Assembly (NCBI RefSeq): GCF_030466625.1
Contig: NZ_JADEVT010000003.1
Coordinates: forward strand, 62,001 to 126,000
Reading direction: 5' to 3'
Origin: Nocardioides sp. ChNu-153
GTDB taxonomy: Bacteria; Actinomycetota; Actinomycetes; Propionibacteriales; Nocardioidaceae
DNA: 64,000 nucleotides
Shown one piece after another: positions 1-8,211 of this stretch; the stretch's first letter is position 1; each line of letters begins with the position of its first letter. The notes under the pieces are model-generated. The model worked only from the letters and a program-made list of their open reading frames with translations. It was not told the origin of the DNA and ran no database searches. Both the position numbers and the translations under genes were made by a program.

Positions 1-804
1 CTGCCAGAAGAGCGGCACCGAGCTCGTCTCCCCGCCGGGCAACGGCACGACGCGCCGGCCGGGGCGGGCGCCGGTGCCCGGCTCGTCGAGCTGGCCGTCG
101 AGGAACATCCCCCAGCCCAGCCCGCGGCGCACCGCCTCGGCCATGTCGGCGGTGGTCGGCACCCGGTGGACGACGTCCGGCGGCGGGACGCCGAGGCGCT
201 CCAGCTGCTCGTGCTGCAGCGTGTCGAGCTCGTTGAACCGCACCAGGGGGAGCCGGCGCCAGTCGACGGCGTCCGGTCCACCGACCCGCGCCAGCAGGTC
301 CGCGTCGACGACGGGGTGGTAGCGCAGCGCGCCGATCGGGCGCACCGAGCAGCCCTGGACCGGCTGGCCGTCGGAGGTGACGGCGGCCAGCACCCGCCCC
401 TCGCGCAGCAGGCGGGCCGAGTGCGCCTGGTCCTCCACGTGCACCTCGAGCGCGACGCCGGCCCAGCCCGCGACGGCCTCGAGCACGTCGTGGAACCAGG
501 TGGCGAGCGAGTCGGCGTTGACGGCGACGGCGACCGTCCGGGGCGCGGCGTCGCCGCCGAGGCGCCGGGAGGCCTCCGCCGCCAGCAGGTCGGTCTGCCG
601 GCCGAGGGCGACGAGCACCTCCCCGCTCGCGGTGGCGCGGCACGGCGCGGCGCGGCTCACGACGACCTGGCCGACCTGGGCCTCGAGTGCGCGGACGCGC
701 TGGCTGACGGCCGACGGCGTGACGTGCAGCGCGCGGGCCGCCGCCTCGAACGTGCCGTGGTCGACGACGGCGACGAGGGCGGCGAGCTGGGCCGGCGCGA
801 ACAT
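1..804 (-). CDS. lysG: LysR-family regulator, LysG/ArgP type (3' end cut off)
   Basis: The frame is open from an ATG at 802-804 to the window edge (268 codons seen; the family is usually about 295-300 residues), so only the C-terminal tail is missing. The N-terminus carries a LysR winged helix (AALVAVVDHGTFEAAARALH, then TPSAVSQRVRALE, residues about 8-45). The rest reads as an effector-binding domain with the ArgP/LysG-type segment LRYHPVVD and a late GLGWGMF segment. Family members sense lysine, arginine or other basic amino acids and activate a divergent lysE exporter, which is exactly the neighbour here. The start is supported by a TAGCGT element at 811-816, 6 bases upstream, suggesting a leaderless mRNA. 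The LysR family call is very secure; the LysG subtype rests largely on context. Confidence 0.9.
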   Translation of the reverse strand, partial: MFAPAQLAALVAVVDHGTFEAAARALHVTPSAVSQRVRALEAQVGQVVVSRAAPCRATASGEVLVALGRQTDLLAAEASRRLGGDAAPRTVAVAVNADSLATWFHDVLEAVAGWAGVALEVHVEDQAHSARLLREGRVLAAVTSDGQPVQGCSVRPIGALRYHPVVDADLLARVGGPDAVDWRRLPLVRFNELDTLQHEQLERLGVPPPDVVHRVPTTADMAEAVRRGLGWGMFLDGQLDEPGTGARPGRRVVPLPGGETSSVPLFWQ

Positions 805-815
805 GAAGCAACGCT

Positions 816-845
816 AAGGGATGCGAAGATCCTTTCGCTTCCCTT
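816..845. promoter_or_regulatory. Inverted-repeat operator between lysG and lysE
   Basis: AAGGGATGCGAA at 816-827 and TTCGCTTCCCTT at 834-845 are reverse complements with one mismatch, separated by 6 bases. The repeat abuts the lysG -10 (811-816) and lies 17 bp before the lysE -10 (862-867). This fits the recognition site of the LysR protein, repressing its own gene and activating lysE. The regulator-site pairing is an inference. Confidence 0.7.
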
Positions 846-874
846 CACGAGTGGGCCGCCCTAGCGTCGAGCCC

Positions 875-1504
875 GTGCCCCTCCCCGACTCCGCCCTGAT
901 CGCCCTCGCCACCGGCCTGGTGACCGGGCTCGGCCTCATCGTCGCGATCGGCGCGCAGAACGCCTTCGTCCTGCGCCAGGGCCTGCTGCGCCGCCACGTC
1001 GCCGGGGTGGTCGCGGTGTGCGCCGTCTCCGACGCGGTGCTCATCACCGCCGGCGTGGCCGGCGTCGGCGGGCTGGTCGACGCCGCGCCCCTCGCGCTCG
1101 AGGTGCTGCGGTGGGGAGGGGTCGCCTTCCTCGTGACGTACGGCGTGCTCGCCCTGCGCCGGGCCACCCGGGGCGACGCGCTCGACCCGGCGGCCGCCGC
1201 GGGGGCGGGGGCGCGCCGTACCCTCCTGACGGCCGCGGCGCTGACCTGGCTCAACCCGCACGTCTACCTCGACACCGTCCTCATGCTGGGCTCCGTGGCC
1301 CAGCAGGAGGGGCCGGACCTGCGCTGGTGGTTCGCGGGCGGCGCGGTCGTCGCGAGCCTCGCGTGGTTCACGGCGCTGGGGTACGGCGCGGGCCGGGCCC
1401 ACCGCCTGCTGTCGCGCCCGGCGACCTGGCGCGTGGTCGAGACGCTCGTCGGCCTCGTCATGCTGGCCATCGCCGCGCGGCTCGCGTGGGCACCGGTGGC
1501 CTGA
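875..1504 (+). CDS. lysE: LysE-family basic amino acid exporter
   Basis: Predicted 209-residue inner-membrane exporter of lysine/arginine. The N-terminal segment GLIVAIGAQNAFVLRQGL is the LysE hallmark, and the mid-protein TWLNPHVYLDT segment is also conserved. About six hydrophobic segments are visible, matching the usual length of 200-235 residues. The GTG at 875 is chosen because TAGCGT at 862-867 lies 7 bases upstream, and because an upstream in-frame ATG at 821 would sit inside the operator and add a non-hydrophobic leader. It is divergent from lysG and expected to be activated by it when basic amino acids are in excess. No strong terminator is seen behind it. Confidence 0.92.
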   Translation: MPLPDSALIALATGLVTGLGLIVAIGAQNAFVLRQGLLRRHVAGVVAVCAVSDAVLITAGVAGVGGLVDAAPLALEVLRWGGVAFLVTYGVLALRRATRGDALDPAAAAGAGARRTLLTAAALTWLNPHVYLDTVLMLGSVAQQEGPDLRWWFAGGAVVASLAWFTALGYGAGRAHRLLSRPATWRVVETLVGLVMLAIAARLAWAPVA

Positions 1505-1673
1505 GTCACGGCGCTCCAACCGGCGTCCGGCGTCGCGGCGAGCCCGCGCGGACGACGAGGGGCGGGGTCACGGGCCTCCTCTAGGATGGGAGCCCCGACC
1601 TCCGTAGCCCGCCCTCGCTGCACCGCCCGCACCTGCGACCGCGACCAGCACCGACCACGAAGGCCGTCACTCC

Positions 1674-4586
1674 TTGCTGCTCGCCGTCGTCGCCGCCCAC
1701 CTCGTCCTCGCCGCGGTGGCCCCCGCCCTCGTGCGCCTGCTCGGCCGCCGCGCGTTCCTCGCCCTCGCCCTGCTCCCCGGGGCCACGACCGTCTGGGCGG
1801 CCACGCTCCTCGACGACGTGCGTGACGGCGGCACCGTCACGACGGTGGTCGACTGGGTCCCCGCGCTCCACCTCGAGCTGGCCTTCGCGGTCGGCACGCT
1901 GCAGTGGGTGATGCTGCTCGTCGTCGCCGGGATCGGCACGCTCGTGCTGACCTACTGCGCCTGGTACTTCGAGGACGGCGCGCCCGGGCTCCCGATCTTC
2001 ACGACCAGCTTCGTCGCCTTCGTCGGCGCCATGCTCGGCCTCGTCATGGCGGACGACCTGCTGGTGCTCTTCGTCTTCTGGGAGCTCACGACGATCTTCT
2101 CGTTCCTGCTCATCGGGTTCGAGCCGACGAAGCGCTCCAGCCGGCTCGCGGCCATGGAGGCGCTCGTCGTCACCACGCTCGGCGGCCTCGTCATGTTCGT
2201 CGGCATGCTGCTGCTGGGCCGCGAGGCGGGGACGTTCCGCATCAGCGAGATCCTCGCCGACCCGCCGGCCGGCACGGCGGTGACGGTCGCCGTGCTGCTG
2301 CTGCTCGTCGGGGCGGTCAGCAAGTCCGCGATCTTCCCCTTCCACTTCTGGCTGCCCGGCGCGATGTCGGCGCCGACCCCGGTCAGCGCCTACCTGCACG
2401 CGGCCTCGATGGTGAAGGCCGGCATCTACCTCGTCGCGCTGCTCGCGCCCGCCTTCGCCGACGTGCCGGGCTGGCACCTGTCGCTGCTGACGCTGGGCAC
2501 CGTGACGATGCTCGTCGGCGGCTGGCGGGCGCTGCGCCAGATCGACGTCAAGCTGCTGCTCGCCTACGGCACCGTCAGCCAGCTGGGCTTCCTCGTCGTC
2601 GTGCTCTCCATCGGCTCGCGCACGGCCGGGCTCGCGGGGCTCGGCCTGCTGGCGGCCCACGCCCTGTTCAAGGCGACGCTCTTCCTCTCCGTCGGCATCG
2701 TCGACAAGCAGACCGGCACCCGCGACCTGCACCGGCTCTCCGGCGTCGGCCGCGCGATGCCGGCCGTCGCGGTGGCCGCGATCCTGGCGGGCGCCTCCAT
2801 GGCCGGCCTGCCCCCGCTGCTCGGGTTCGTCGCCAAGGAGACCGTCTTCACCGCGCTGCTCGAGCTGACCCACGGCGAGACCGCCGGCGTCCCCGGCTGG
2901 GCCGGGTGGCTCGTCGTCGCCGGTCTCGTCGCCGGCTCGGCGCTGACGGCCGGCTACACGGCGCGCTTCCTGTGGGGTGCGTTCGCCGCCAAGCCGGGCG
3001 TCGAGGCGACCGCGGTGAAGCCGCTCCACCCGGCGTTCGTCGTCTCCCCGGTCGTGCTCTCCGCGCTCGGCCTGGGCCTCGGCTTCGCCGGCGCGGCGCT
3101 GACGACCGTGTTCTCGCCGTACGCCGACACGCTCGTCGCGGGCGAGCACGAGGAGTACCTCGCCCTCTGGCACGGCCTCGGGCTGCCGCTGCTGTTCTCG
3201 CTGGTCACGCTCGTCGGCGGCGTCGCGCTCTTCGTGGTGCGGGAGCCGCTGTGCCGCTTCCAGCGGCGGGTGGCGCTGCCGGTCACGGCGGAGGGCGTCT
3301 ACCGGTTCTGCATGCGCGCGGTCGACCGGGTCTCGGTCGAGGTCACCGGAACGCTGCAGCGCGGCTCGGTGGCCAACTACCTCGCGATCATCCTCGGCGT
3401 CGTGCTGCTCCTGCCGGGGTACGCCGCGGTGCGGGCCGTCGCGACCGGTCAGTCCCCCGTCGAGCTCGTGGCCTGGGACCGCATGGCGCAGCCGGTGATC
3501 GGCGTCGTCGTCGTGGCGGCCGCGATCGCGACGGTGCGCTCGCGCCGGCGGCTGCGGGCCGTGATCCTGGCCGGCGTCACCGGGTACGGCGTGGGCCTGC
3601 TCTTCCTCGTGCAGGGCGCGCCCGACATCGCGCTGACGCAGGTGCTCGTCGAGACGGTCAGCCTCGTCGTCTTCGTCCTGGTGCTGCGCCGGCTGCCGGA
3701 CTACTTCACCAACCGGCCGCTGAGCCGCCAGCGGTTCTGGCGCATGGGGCTCGCGGCGCTGTTCGGCACCGCGGCCGCCGGGTTCATGGTCGTCGCCGCG
3801 GCCGCCCGCACCGCCACGCCCGTGTCCGCCGCCTTCCCCGAGGCGTCGGTCGAGTTCGCCTACGGCAAGAACATCGTCAACACGACGCTGGTCGACATGC
3901 GCGCCTGGGACACGATGGGCGAGATCTCCGTGCTCGTCGCCGCCGCGACCGGCGTGGCCAGCCTGATCTTCCTCGACACCCGGATGTCCGGCATCCGCCG
4001 CGTCCACGACATCCCGTACCCGAAGGGCGTCGAGAAGCAGCCCACGTCGCCGGGGCGCCGGGTGTGGCTGCCCGGCCCGCGCACCCTCAGCCCCGACCGC
4101 CGCTCGATCATCTTCGAGGTGGTCACCCGGCTGGTCTTCCACGTGATCATGGTGTTCGCGATCTACCTGCTCGTCGCCGGCCACAACCAGCCCGGCGGCG
4201 GCTTCGCGGCCGGCATGGTGACGGGTCTCGCGCTCGTCATCCGCTACCTGGCCGGGGGCCGCTACGAGCTCGACGAGGCCGCGCCGATCGACGCGGGCAT
4301 CCTCATCGGCACGGGCCTGTTCATCTCCGCGCTGGCCGGTCTGGCGCCCATGCTCTTCGGCGGGGTGCCCCAGCAGACGGCGGACTACTACCTCCACCTC
4401 CCCCTGCTGGGCGAGGTGCACCTGGTCTCCTCGATCTTCTTCGACATCGGCGTCTACCTCGTGGTGGTGGGACTCATCCTCGACCTGCTCCGCACCTTCG
4501 GCTCGCGCCTGGACCGCCAGATCCTGCGGGCGGAGCGCGAGGGCCGTCCGGCCGGCTCCGGCTCGAAGCCCGGGGCGGTGGTCTGA
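1674..4586 (+). CDS. mrpA: Mrp antiporter subunit A fused to MrpB domain
   Basis: First gene of a complete Mrp (Mnh/Sha) Na+(K+)/H+ antiporter operon; 970 residues. Residues about 105-400 form the NuoL-like proton-antiporter core, with the conserved E137 (FWELTT) and K217 (SKSAIFPFHFWLP). The middle (about 590-800) resembles the MbhD/MbhE segments. The C-terminus from about 810 (RLVFHVIMVFAIYLLVAGHN, then QPGGGFAAGM) is an MrpB domain, so A and B are one polypeptide; no separate mrpB is present. The start is inferred as TTG 1674, because upstream codons give no start and the N-terminus MLLAVVAAHL matches family N-termini; AAGG lies about 10 bases upstream. TAGGAT at about 1582-1587 is a possible -10. 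Confidence 0.93.
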   Translation: MLLAVVAAHLVLAAVAPALVRLLGRRAFLALALLPGATTVWAATLLDDVRDGGTVTTVVDWVPALHLELAFAVGTLQWVMLLVVAGIGTLVLTYCAWYFEDGAPGLPIFTTSFVAFVGAMLGLVMADDLLVLFVFWELTTIFSFLLIGFEPTKRSSRLAAMEALVVTTLGGLVMFVGMLLLGREAGTFRISEILADPPAGTAVTVAVLLLLVGAVSKSAIFPFHFWLPGAMSAPTPVSAYLHAASMVKAGIYLVALLAPAFADVPGWHLSLLTLGTVTMLVGGWRALRQIDVKLLLAYGTVSQLGFLVVVLSIGSRTAGLAGLGLLAAHALFKATLFLSVGIVDKQTGTRDLHRLSGVGRAMPAVAVAAILAGASMAGLPPLLGFVAKETVFTALLELTHGETAGVPGWAGWLVVAGLVAGSALTAGYTARFLWGAFAAKPGVEATAVKPLHPAFVVSPVVLSALGLGLGFAGAALTTVFSPYADTLVAGEHEEYLALWHGLGLPLLFSLVTLVGGVALFVVREPLCRFQRRVALPVTAEGVYRFCMRAVDRVSVEVTGTLQRGSVANYLAIILGVVLLLPGYAAVRAVATGQSPVELVAWDRMAQPVIGVVVVAAAIATVRSRRRLRAVILAGVTGYGVGLLFLVQGAPDIALTQVLVETVSLVVFVLVLRRLPDYFTNRPLSRQRFWRMGLAALFGTAAAGFMVVAAAARTATPVSAAFPEASVEFAYGKNIVNTTLVDMRAWDTMGEISVLVAAATGVASLIFLDTRMSGIRRVHDIPYPKGVEKQPTSPGRRVWLPGPRTLSPDRRSIIFEVVTRLVFHVIMVFAIYLLVAGHNQPGGGFAAGMVTGLALVIRYLAGGRYELDEAAPIDAGILIGTGLFISALAGLAPMLFGGVPQQTADYYLHLPLLGEVHLVSSIFFDIGVYLVVVGLILDLLRTFGSRLDRQILRAEREGRPAGSGSKPGAVV

Positions 4587-4587
4587 C

Positions 4588-5028
4588 GTGGAGGTCAACG
4601 CCACCCTCGTGGTGACCTGCGGCGCCCTCGTCGCCTGCGGCACCTACCTGCTGCTCGAGCGCAGCCTGACCCGCGTGCTCGTCGGCCTCGTGCTGCTGAG
4701 CAACGGGGTCAACATCATGTTCCTCATCTCCAGCGGGCCGTCGGGGAGCTCGCCCATCGTGGGCTCGTCGGATCCCTCGGAGATGACCGATCCCCTCCCC
4801 CAGGCGCTCGTGCTGACGGCCATCGTCATCACACTCGGCACGGTCGCCTTCCTGCTCGCCATGGCCCACCGGTCCTGGCAGCTGCACGAGCACGACGACG
4901 TGCAGGACGACGTGGAGGACGCCGCCATCCGCAAGCTCGCCATCGACGACGCCACGTCCGACAGCTACGGCCTGACGACGCGGGCCCAGCGGGACGACGA
5001 CGAGGCCCCCCGGGAGGACGGCGCATGA
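4588..5028 (+). CDS. mrpC: Mrp antiporter subunit C
   Basis: 146 residues, NuoK-like. Three hydrophobic segments (VTCGALVACGTYLLLERSL; LLSNGVNIMFLISSG; ALVLTAIVITLGTVAFLLAM) contain the family signature of an N/G-rich second helix. It starts at GTG 4588, one base after the mrpA stop, so translation is coupled. The C-terminal 45 residues are charged and acidic, longer than in Bacillus MrpC (about 112 residues), a common actinobacterial extension. It overlaps mrpD by 4 bases. Confidence 0.92.
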   Translation: MEVNATLVVTCGALVACGTYLLLERSLTRVLVGLVLLSNGVNIMFLISSGPSGSSPIVGSSDPSEMTDPLPQALVLTAIVITLGTVAFLLAMAHRSWQLHEHDDVQDDVEDAAIRKLAIDDATSDSYGLTTRAQRDDDEAPREDGA

Positions 5029-6716
5029 CCAACCTGGTCCCGCTCCCCGTGCTGCTGCCCCTGCTGGGCGCCGGCCTCGCCCTCATGCTGTCGCGCCGCC
5101 CGCAGGCGCAACGGGCGGTGACGTTCGGCGTGCTGGTCGCCATCGTCGTCATCGCCGCCGTGCTGCTCGTCGCCGCCGACCGGGACGGGCCGCAGGTGGT
5201 GTGGCTCGGGGCGTGGGAGGACATCGGCATCGCGCTCGTGGCCGACCGCCTGGCCGCGCTCATGCTGCTCGTCTCGTCGGTCGTCACGCTCGCGGTCCTC
5301 GCCTACTCCATCGGCCAGGGCATGACCGGCGACGAGTCGGAGGCGCCGGTCTCGATCTACCACCCGACCTTCCTGGTGCTCGTCGCCGGCGTCTCGAACG
5401 CCTTCCTGGCCGGCGACCTGTTCAACCTGTTCGTCAGCTTCGAGATGCTGCTCTTCGCCAGCTACGTGCTGCTCACGCTGGGCGGGACGGCGGCCCGCGT
5501 GCGGGCGGGCACGATCTACGTCGTCGTCAACGTGACGTCCTCGATGCTGTTCCTCATCTCGCTGGCCGCGGTGTACGCCGCCGTGGGCACGCTCAACCTC
5601 GCGCAGATCGCGCTGCGGCTCGACGACCTGCCCCACCACGTGTCGCTGACCCTGCAGCTGCTCCTGCTCGTCACGTTCTCGATCAAGGCGGCCGTCTTCC
5701 CGCTGTCGCTGTGGCTGCCCGACAGCTACCCGACCGCGCCCGCCCCCGTCACGGCCGTCTTCGCGGGCCTGCTGACGAAGGTCGGCGTCTACGCGATCCT
5801 GCGGCTGCAGACCCTGCTGTTCCCCGACAGCCCGCTGACCGACCTGCTGATGTGGGCGGCGCTGATCACGATGCTGGTGGGCATCCTCGGCGCGGTCGCG
5901 CAGTCGGACATCAAGCGCATGCTGTCCTTCACGCTGGTCAGCCACATCGGCTACATGATCTTCGGCATCGCCCTGGCCACCGAGGCCGGGCTGTCGGGTG
6001 CGGTGTTCTACGTGGCGCACCACATCACCATCCAGACCGCGCTGTTCCTCGTCCTGGGCCTCGTCGAGCGCCGCGCCGGCAGCACGGCGCTGCTCCGCCT
6101 CGGCGGCCTGGCCCGGCTGGCGCCGCTGCTGGGCGTGCTCTTCTTCGTGCCGGCGATGAACCTGGCGGGCATCCCGCCGCTGTCCGGGTTCCTCGGCAAG
6201 GCCGGGCTGCTGCAGGCCGGCCTCGCCGACGGGTCGTGGCTGGCGGTGCTGCTCGTCGCCGGCGGCACCCTGACGAGCCTGCTGACGCTGTACGCCGTCG
6301 CGAAGACCTGGGCGCTCGCCTTCTGGCGGTCCCCGGAGCAGGCGCACGAGATGATGCGGATGCTGCCCACCGGAGCGGACCCGGCCGAGGACACCACCTC
6401 GTCGGCGCCGCACCTCGTGCGCCACCGCGGTCACGTGCACGTCGGCTCGGTCGCCTTCGGCGAGCGCGACGTCGCCGAGGCCAAGCGGGTGGCGGACGAC
6501 GACGAGCCGGACCGTGACCTCCACCAGCGGCTGCAGGACGGCTCGCTGCCGTCGCGCCTCCCGGCGTCCATGGTCGTGCCGGCCGCCGGCCTCGTGCTGG
6601 TGAGCGTCGCCATCACGTTCCTGGCGGGCCCGCTGTTCGCGTTCACGGACCGCGCGGCCGACGACCTGCTCGAGCGCACGCCGTACCTCTCCGCCGTTCT
6701 GGGGGACGAGGGATGA
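5025..6716 (+). CDS. mrpD: Mrp antiporter subunit D
   Basis: 563 residues, NuoM/N-like proton-translocating subunit in the membrane. The core carries the conserved SFEMLLFASYVLL glutamate and the FSIKAAVFPLSLWLPDSYP lysine motif. ATG 5025 overlaps the mrpC stop (ATGA). Residues about 440-515 form a hydrophilic, His/Asp-rich segment (HLVRHRGHVHVGS and following) between the last two helices, making the protein about 60-70 residues longer than the classic 490-500. That loop probably faces the cytoplasm or the subunit interface; its role is unknown. Confidence 0.94.
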   Translation: MTNLVPLPVLLPLLGAGLALMLSRRPQAQRAVTFGVLVAIVVIAAVLLVAADRDGPQVVWLGAWEDIGIALVADRLAALMLLVSSVVTLAVLAYSIGQGMTGDESEAPVSIYHPTFLVLVAGVSNAFLAGDLFNLFVSFEMLLFASYVLLTLGGTAARVRAGTIYVVVNVTSSMLFLISLAAVYAAVGTLNLAQIALRLDDLPHHVSLTLQLLLLVTFSIKAAVFPLSLWLPDSYPTAPAPVTAVFAGLLTKVGVYAILRLQTLLFPDSPLTDLLMWAALITMLVGILGAVAQSDIKRMLSFTLVSHIGYMIFGIALATEAGLSGAVFYVAHHITIQTALFLVLGLVERRAGSTALLRLGGLARLAPLLGVLFFVPAMNLAGIPPLSGFLGKAGLLQAGLADGSWLAVLLVAGGTLTSLLTLYAVAKTWALAFWRSPEQAHEMMRMLPTGADPAEDTTSSAPHLVRHRGHVHVGSVAFGERDVAEAKRVADDDEPDRDLHQRLQDGSLPSRLPASMVVPAAGLVLVSVAITFLAGPLFAFTDRAADDLLERTPYLSAVLGDEG

Positions 6717-7285
6717 GCCCGCAGATGAGGACGACGCGGTCGGGTCTGCAGCGCCCGGCGCGCTACCGCTCCGTGCAGTGGCCGATGGTGCTGGTGCTCA
6801 CCCTCGTGTGGTGGGCGCTGTGGGGCAGCTACAGCGCCTTCTCGTTCGTCGGCGGCATCGTGGTCGCGGTGGGGGTCTGCCTCGTCTTCCCGCTCCCGCC
6901 CCTGCGGATGCAGGTGCGGCTGCGGCCCTGGGCGTTCGTCGTGCTGGTGGCCCGGTTCCACTGGGACGTGCTGGTCGCCAGCGTCCAGGTCGCCCGCGTG
7001 ACCCTCTTCCCGCCGAAGGACCTGACGAGCGCCCTGGTGGAGGTGCCGCTGCGCACCGAGTCCGACTTCGTGCTCACCGTCGTCGCCCAGCTCGCCTCGC
7101 TCGTGCCCGGCAGCGTCGTGGTCGAGGTCCACCGCGCCAGCCACACGCTCTACCTGCACGCGCTCGACGTGTCCGACGAGGCCGACCTCGAGGACGTGCG
7201 CCGCCGCGTGCTGGCGCAGGAGGACCGGGTGCTCAACGCGTTCGGCGGACCCGAGGAGCACACCCTGACGGAGGTGGACCGATGA
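6713..7285 (+). CDS. mrpE: Mrp antiporter subunit E
   Basis: 190 residues, the usual size is about 160-190. The segment WPMVLVLTLVWWALWGSYSA and the following VGGIVVAVGVCLVFPLP are the two membrane helices of the family. The soluble C-terminal part ends with the conserved TVVAQLASLVPGSVVVEV segment followed by LYLHALDV. It starts at ATG 6713 overlapping the mrpD stop by 4 bases and is itself overlapped by mrpF. MrpE stabilises the antiporter complex; it is not predicted to carry ions alone. Confidence 0.92.
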   Translation: MSPQMRTTRSGLQRPARYRSVQWPMVLVLTLVWWALWGSYSAFSFVGGIVVAVGVCLVFPLPPLRMQVRLRPWAFVVLVARFHWDVLVASVQVARVTLFPPKDLTSALVEVPLRTESDFVLTVVAQLASLVPGSVVVEVHRASHTLYLHALDVSDEADLEDVRRRVLAQEDRVLNAFGGPEEHTLTEVDR

Positions 7286-7656
7286 CCGTCATGACGGCCC
7301 TCATGGCCGTGGCGGGGCTGCTGCTCGGCGTCTCGGCGCTGCTCGTGGTGCTGCGGATGGCGCTGGGCCCCACGATGCTCGACCGCGCCATCGCGTTCGA
7401 CGTGCTCATCGCGGTCAGCATCTGCGCCGTCGCCGTCGAGGCGGCGATCGACGCCAACACCGAGACGATCCCGCTGCTGCTCGTGGCGACCCTGCTCGGG
7501 TTCGTCGGCTCCGTCAGCGTCGCCCGGTTCTCGCCGGGCAGCGACGACGTCGAGGCCGAGGAGTCCGACGACCCCGACAACCGCGCGCGGCTGGCCCAGC
7601 GCCGGGCGCGCAGCCTGCGCGAGGACAGCCTGCGGGCGAGGAGGATGAAGCGATGA
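7282..7656 (+). CDS. mrpF: Mrp antiporter subunit F
   Basis: 124 residues with three hydrophobic segments and the family signature RMALGPTMLDRAIAFDVL, including the conserved aspartate after the first helix. Start ATG 7282 overlaps the mrpE stop (ATGA). The C-terminal 40 residues are charged (DDVEAEESDDPDNRARLAQR), an extension beyond the roughly 90-residue Bacillus form. A small membrane subunit of the Mrp complex. Confidence 0.92.
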   Translation: MTVMTALMAVAGLLLGVSALLVVLRMALGPTMLDRAIAFDVLIAVSICAVAVEAAIDANTETIPLLLVATLLGFVGSVSVARFSPGSDDVEAEESDDPDNRARLAQRRARSLREDSLRARRMKR

Positions 7657-8021
7657 GCCTGACGGACGTCCTCGACGTGGTGGCCGCGGCGCTCCTGCTG
7701 CTCGGAGCGCTGCTGACCCTCATCGCGGCCATCGGGCTGCTGCGCTTCCCGGACCTGCTGACCCGGATGCACTCCGCGACCAAGCCGCAGGTGCTCGGCC
7801 TGCTCCTCGTCGTGCTCGGGCTCGCCCTGCGCCTGCGCGACCCGTCCGCCACCGCGCTGCTCGTGCTCGTCGCGGTCTTCCAGATGGTCACCTCGCCCGT
7901 CGCGTCGCACATGGCCGGGCGCGCGTCGTACCGCGCCGGGCAGGTGCGCGACGACCTCCTCGTCGCCGACGAGCTCAGCGAGGCCCTGCCGCGGCTGAAG
8001 GAGAACCGCGGCGCCCCGTGA
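7653..8021 (+). CDS. mrpG: Mrp antiporter subunit G
   Basis: 122 residues, last gene of the operon. Three hydrophobic segments and the signature GLLRFPDLLTRMHSATKPQ typical of MnhG/PhaG. ATG 7653 overlaps the mrpF stop by 4 bases, so all six cistrons are translationally coupled. A 15-bp-stem terminator follows at 8148-8180. The operon should confer sodium/alkali tolerance and pH homeostasis. Confidence 0.93.
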   Translation: MSLTDVLDVVAAALLLLGALLTLIAAIGLLRFPDLLTRMHSATKPQVLGLLLVVLGLALRLRDPSATALLVLVAVFQMVTSPVASHMAGRASYRAGQVRDDLLVADELSEALPRLKENRGAP

Positions 8022-8147
8022 CGAGGCGTGGCGGGTTGTGGCGTCGGGTGTCGCCCGGAGGCAGGTCCGGGGCCGGTACGACGGCCCGCCCCGCCGCGCG
8101 CCGATCTCGCTCGGCGGGGCTCGAGGCCGCGCCCGGCCCCGGACGCG

Positions 8148-8180
8148 CGAGAGCCCCCGAGCATCGCTCGGGGGCTCTCG
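8148..8180. terminator. Bidirectional terminator, mrp operon and helicase
   Basis: Perfect 15-bp inverted repeat (8148-8162 and 8166-8180) around the 3-base loop ATC, located between the convergent mrpG stop (8021) and the helicase stop (8212). There is no T-tract, as is usual in high-GC actinobacteria. Confidence 0.85.
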
Positions 8181-8211
8181 TCATGCCGGGGACGCCCGGG
8201 GGCGTCGGCGG

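Noticed and set aside
1581..4643. Very long open frame antisense to mrpA
   Set aside because: It lies opposite a clear gene and its translation is low-complexity Arg/Glu/Asp/His-rich, typical of high-GC shadow frames.
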